The notes beneath the pieces were generated by a model that made no database searches, was not told the origin of the DNA, and saw only the letters and a list, made by a program, of their open reading frames with translations. This document shows, in pieces, positions 17,609-19,306 of a DNA stretch of 19,306 nt; position 1 is the stretch's first letter; each line of letters begins with the position of its first letter. The position numbers and the translations under genes were made by a program. Source of the DNA: Defluviitaleaceae bacterium (lineage in GTDB: Bacteria; Bacillota; Clostridia; Lachnospirales; WQUN01). Location of the stretch: the NCBI GenBank assembly GCA_009783525.1, contig WRDG01000009.1, forward strand, positions 1 to 19,306, in the 5' to 3' direction.

Positions 17609-18436
17609 TTGGCAAGCTTACCCGTGGCACTCACACTCTATACCGTCCGCGACTTCATGGAGCAGGATGCGGCCGGCACATTAAAAAAAGTAAAGGCGAT
17701 GGGCTACGATTACGTCGAACTCGGCGGCTTTTACGGCATGACCAAAGAAGATTTTAAAGCGGCGCTCGACGCCAACGGTTTAAAAGCGGTTTCCGCGCAT
17801 GTCGGCATCCACGACATGATGGGCGGCAAAGCGCAGGCGACCGCGGACGACTACGCGTACATCGGCCTGCAATTCATGGCGATCCCCTACATGCCGGACG
17901 AGCTCCGCCCCGGCCGCCCGGGCTTCGCGGAAGCCGAAGCGACCATCCGCTCGTTCGCAAAACTCTGCAAAGAAAAAGGAATCACATTGATGTACCACAA
18001 CCACGACTTCGAATACGAAGTAATGCCCGACGGCCGCTTCCAAATCGATTACCTTTACGACGTGATCCCCGCCGACATTTTGCAAACACAGTTCGACACC
18101 TGCTGGGTCAAAGTCGCGGGCCAGGATCCGGCGGCTTACATCCGCAAGTACGCGGGGCGCTGCCCGGTCGTCCACTTAAAAGACTTTTTTAAAGAAGGCG
18201 CGACCGCCGACATGTACGAGCTTCTCGGCGACGAGGACACTAAAGGGATCAAGCCGAAAGGATTTTTCGAATTCAGGCCGCTCGGCAGCGGGATGCAAAA
18301 TTTCCCGCCGATACTCGAAGCCGCCGTGGAGTCCGGCGCGAAATGGGTTGTGGTCGAGCAGGATTCGTCAAACGACCGCACGTCGCTTGAAGCCGCGCAA
18401 ATGAGCAGGGAATATTTAAAAAGTTTGGGCTGGTAA
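17609..18436 (+). CDS. Sugar phosphate isomerase/epimerase (xylose isomerase-like TIM barrel)
   Basis: 275-residue TIM-barrel protein of the AP-endonuclease-2/xylose-isomerase-like superfamily, which contains IolE, IolI and many sugar epimerases. Visible signatures are LTLYTVRDFMEQD near the N-terminus, GYDYVELGGFYG (32-43), YHNHDFEYE (129-137), the QFDTCWV metal-site region (161-167), VVHLKDF (187-193), PLGSG (224-228) and VVVEQD (247-252); the Glu/Asp/His ligands for a divalent metal are present. It starts with TTG at 17609, supported by GGGGGA six bases upstream; no ATG in this region has an SD. It sits 30 bp after the methyltransferase and is closed by a strong terminator. Substrate unknown, probably a keto-sugar or inositol derivative. 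Confidence 0.87.
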   Translation: MASLPVALTLYTVRDFMEQDAAGTLKKVKAMGYDYVELGGFYGMTKEDFKAALDANGLKAVSAHVGIHDMMGGKAQATADDYAYIGLQFMAIPYMPDELRPGRPGFAEAEATIRSFAKLCKEKGITLMYHNHDFEYEVMPDGRFQIDYLYDVIPADILQTQFDTCWVKVAGQDPAAYIRKYAGRCPVVHLKDFFKEGATADMYELLGDEDTKGIKPKGFFEFRPLGSGMQNFPPILEAAVESGAKWVVVEQDSSNDRTSLEAAQMSREYLKSLGW

Positions 18437-18447
18437 AAAACGAAAAC

Positions 18448-18478
18448 AAAACGGGCCGTCGCGAGACGGCCCGTTTTT
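18448..18478. terminator. Strong intrinsic terminator after the epimerase gene
   Basis: A 13-bp stem AAAACGGGCCGTC (18448-18460), GNRA loop GCGA, and complement (18465-18477), with a T5 run on the + strand and TTTTGTTTT on the - strand, so it can act in both directions. It has the same loop as the terminator at 5111. Confidence 0.93.
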
Positions 18479-18480
18479 AA

Positions 18481-18536
18481 ATTACTCCGGCATTTAAATA
18501 TCGCAATTTCGTACGGTTATTTTCGCGCCGCACTTC
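18481..18536. repeat. Half copy of the palindromic element (left arm only)
   Basis: The 56 bases match 7717-7772 at 52 positions (ATTACTCCGGCA ... TTTCGTACGG ... TATTTTCGCGCCGCA). The central hairpin and the right arm are absent; after 18536 the sequence runs into the GAAACTCC hairpin. It lies directly after the terminator. Confidence 0.8.
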
Positions 18537-18541
18537 ACACG

Positions 18542-18572
18542 GAAACTCCGATGGAGTTTCTTCTTTTTTTTT
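18542..18572 (+). terminator. GAAACTCC-family terminator hairpin, second copy
   Basis: Perfect 8-bp stem GAAACTCC (18542-18549), loop GAT, GGAGTTTC (18553-18560), then TTC and an unbroken T run to 18572. Stem and flanks match the hairpin at 9436-9454 while the loop differs. Confidence 0.75.
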
Positions 18573-18575
18573 GCC

Positions 18576-18651
18576 TGCCACTCTTAAATCAATGCCTCAT
18601 GTCAAATTCCGTTCATTACCGCCAAAAATATTGCCGCACTTAAATCAATGC
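18576..18651. repeat. Short direct repeat pair in the convergent gap
   Basis: The 20-base words at 18576-18595 and 18632-18651 match at 18 positions (TGCC, then CTTAAATCAATGC at the 3' part), with starts 56 bases apart. Both lie between two convergent genes. They show no inverted symmetry and no link to a promoter. Confidence 0.5.
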
Positions 18652-18664
18652 TGCGTGCGCTTTA

Positions 18665-19306
18665 TCAAAGCGTTTTTACTGTAAGTTCGTCGCCTTTGTT
18701 CAAACCCGCGGCGGTAACAATTTTTTTAATTCCCGGGAATAAATCGAAATAATTGTCCGACAATTGCAGTCCGTCTGCGTCCGATTCAAAATGCACGCCC
18801 TGCGCGAAAACGGGCGACATCAGCGTGACGACGGCGCATCCGTTTTTACATTCGGTTTCCGTTTTAATTTCGCCTTTTGCCGTTTGCAGCCGCCTGCGGT
18901 CGTGCTTGCGCAAAAAAGCGGGCTCGATTAAATCACAGTCCGCAACTGCGGCAAACAATCCGCGAACGTAGTCTTCGTCCGGCAGCGCGGCTTCGTATAC
19001 AACCGTCCGCGATCGCGCCGGCAAAACGATACCGACGCTTTGCATTTTCGGCTCGCTTCCGTCAAGCGGCATGTATCCGACCCGCAAAGCGCAGCGTATT
19101 TCGTCCGGCGTGTCGTTGCAGCCCGCAACCTTTACCGCGCCGTCTTTTTCCCGCAGTATGAGGCGCACGGGCGCGAACGCACGCTTGACGCCGAAGAACG
19201 AAATCTTGCGGCGCAAATAATAGTCGATTATCGTCCAGCCGACTTCGCCCCATGTGTCGTTGTACATCCAAAACAACGCGCCCGCGCAGTAGTTTTTAAA
19301 ACGCAG
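18665..19306 (-). CDS. Glycoside hydrolase family 2 beta-mannosidase-like protein, C-terminal part (cut by the window)
   Basis: 213 C-terminal residues are visible. The frame is open to the window edge (LRFKNYCAGALFWMYNDTWG at the cut), so an internal TTG at 19276 is not a real start. FWMYNDTWGEVGWTIIDYY followed by FFGVKRAFAPV matches the end of the catalytic TIM barrel of GH2 beta-mannosidases (pattern W-NDTWP--SW--IDY). After it come Ig-like/Ig-fold domains, with LSDNYFDLFPGIKKIV near residue 180, the typical last-domain signature of these enzymes. The catalytic glutamates lie upstream, outside the window, so activity cannot be judged. It probably removes terminal mannose or related sugars from glycans. 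Confidence 0.85.
   Translation of the reverse strand: MRFKNYCAGALFWMYNDTWGEVGWTIIDYYLRRKISFFGVKRAFAPVRLILREKDGAVKVAGCNDTPDEIRCALRVGYMPLDGSEPKMQSVGIVLPARSRTVVYEAALPDEDYVRGLFAAVADCDLIEPAFLRKHDRRRLQTAKGEIKTETECKNGCAVVTLMSPVFAQGVHFESDADGLQLSDNYFDLFPGIKKIVTAAGLNKGDELTVKTL

Noticed and set aside
19062..19276. Start of the GH2 gene inside the window (TTG at 19276)
   Set aside because: The frame continues to the window edge with family-like residues before the TTG, so the visible part is only the C-terminal end.

Overview
This 19.3 kb window is a chromosomal stretch from a bacterium. Short intergenic gaps, Shine-Dalgarno (SD)-preceded starts, an EcfA1-EcfA2-EcfT module, PcrA, a lipobox solute-binding protein, a URO-D superfamily protein and a PspA/TPM cluster fit an anaerobic host-associated Bacillota (Clostridia-like) genome best. 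A spirochaete is not excluded, because no rRNA, tRNA or ribosomal protein gene is present to decide it. I see no phage, plasmid, CRISPR or transposase genes.

Layout. (1) 1-5111 (+): a three-gene signalling operon of a membrane hybrid histidine kinase (5' end cut by the window), a soluble FIST-domain sensor and a second, soluble hybrid histidine kinase, closed by a terminator. (2) 5134-7620 (-): ecfA1, ecfA2 and ecfT with overlapping ends, forming the energising module of a vitamin/cofactor ECF transporter; no S component is present. (3) 7621-7909: a repeat-rich divergent region with a hairpin that engulfs the ecfA1 SD and a 163-bp near-palindromic, MITE/REPIN-like element. (4) 7910-9430 (+): an orphan solute-binding lipoprotein. 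(5) 9505-12803 (-): a URO-D family protein, a glycine/arginine-rich TPM-domain membrane protein, PspA, and a small glycine/arginine-rich membrane protein that duplicates the N-terminus of the TPM protein. (6) 12871-15084 (-): PcrA/UvrD helicase. (7) 15229-18436 (+): two paralogous short-chain dehydrogenase-like proteins, a THUMP-domain RNA methyltransferase and a TIM-barrel sugar isomerase/epimerase, closed by a strong terminator. (8) 18437-18664: a second repeat-rich convergent region with half of the palindromic element, a hairpin matching the one at 9436 and a short direct repeat. (9) 18665-19306 (-): the C-terminal part of a GH2 beta-mannosidase-like enzyme, cut by the window.

How the genes work together. 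The signalling operon looks like a phosphorelay front end (two kinases with C-terminal receivers plus FIST) without a visible HPt or DNA-binding output. The PspA cluster looks like an envelope-stress unit in which two proteins with the same low-complexity Gly/Arg N-terminus but different membrane parts flank PspA. The lipoprotein, sugar epimerase and beta-mannosidase suggest a glycan-using lifestyle, but they are not one operon. The most unusual signals are the kinase-FIST-kinase operon, the duplicated Gly/Arg-rich module around pspA with an internal terminator, the degenerate SDR partner, and the palindromic element whose end supplies a consensus -10 box to the next gene.
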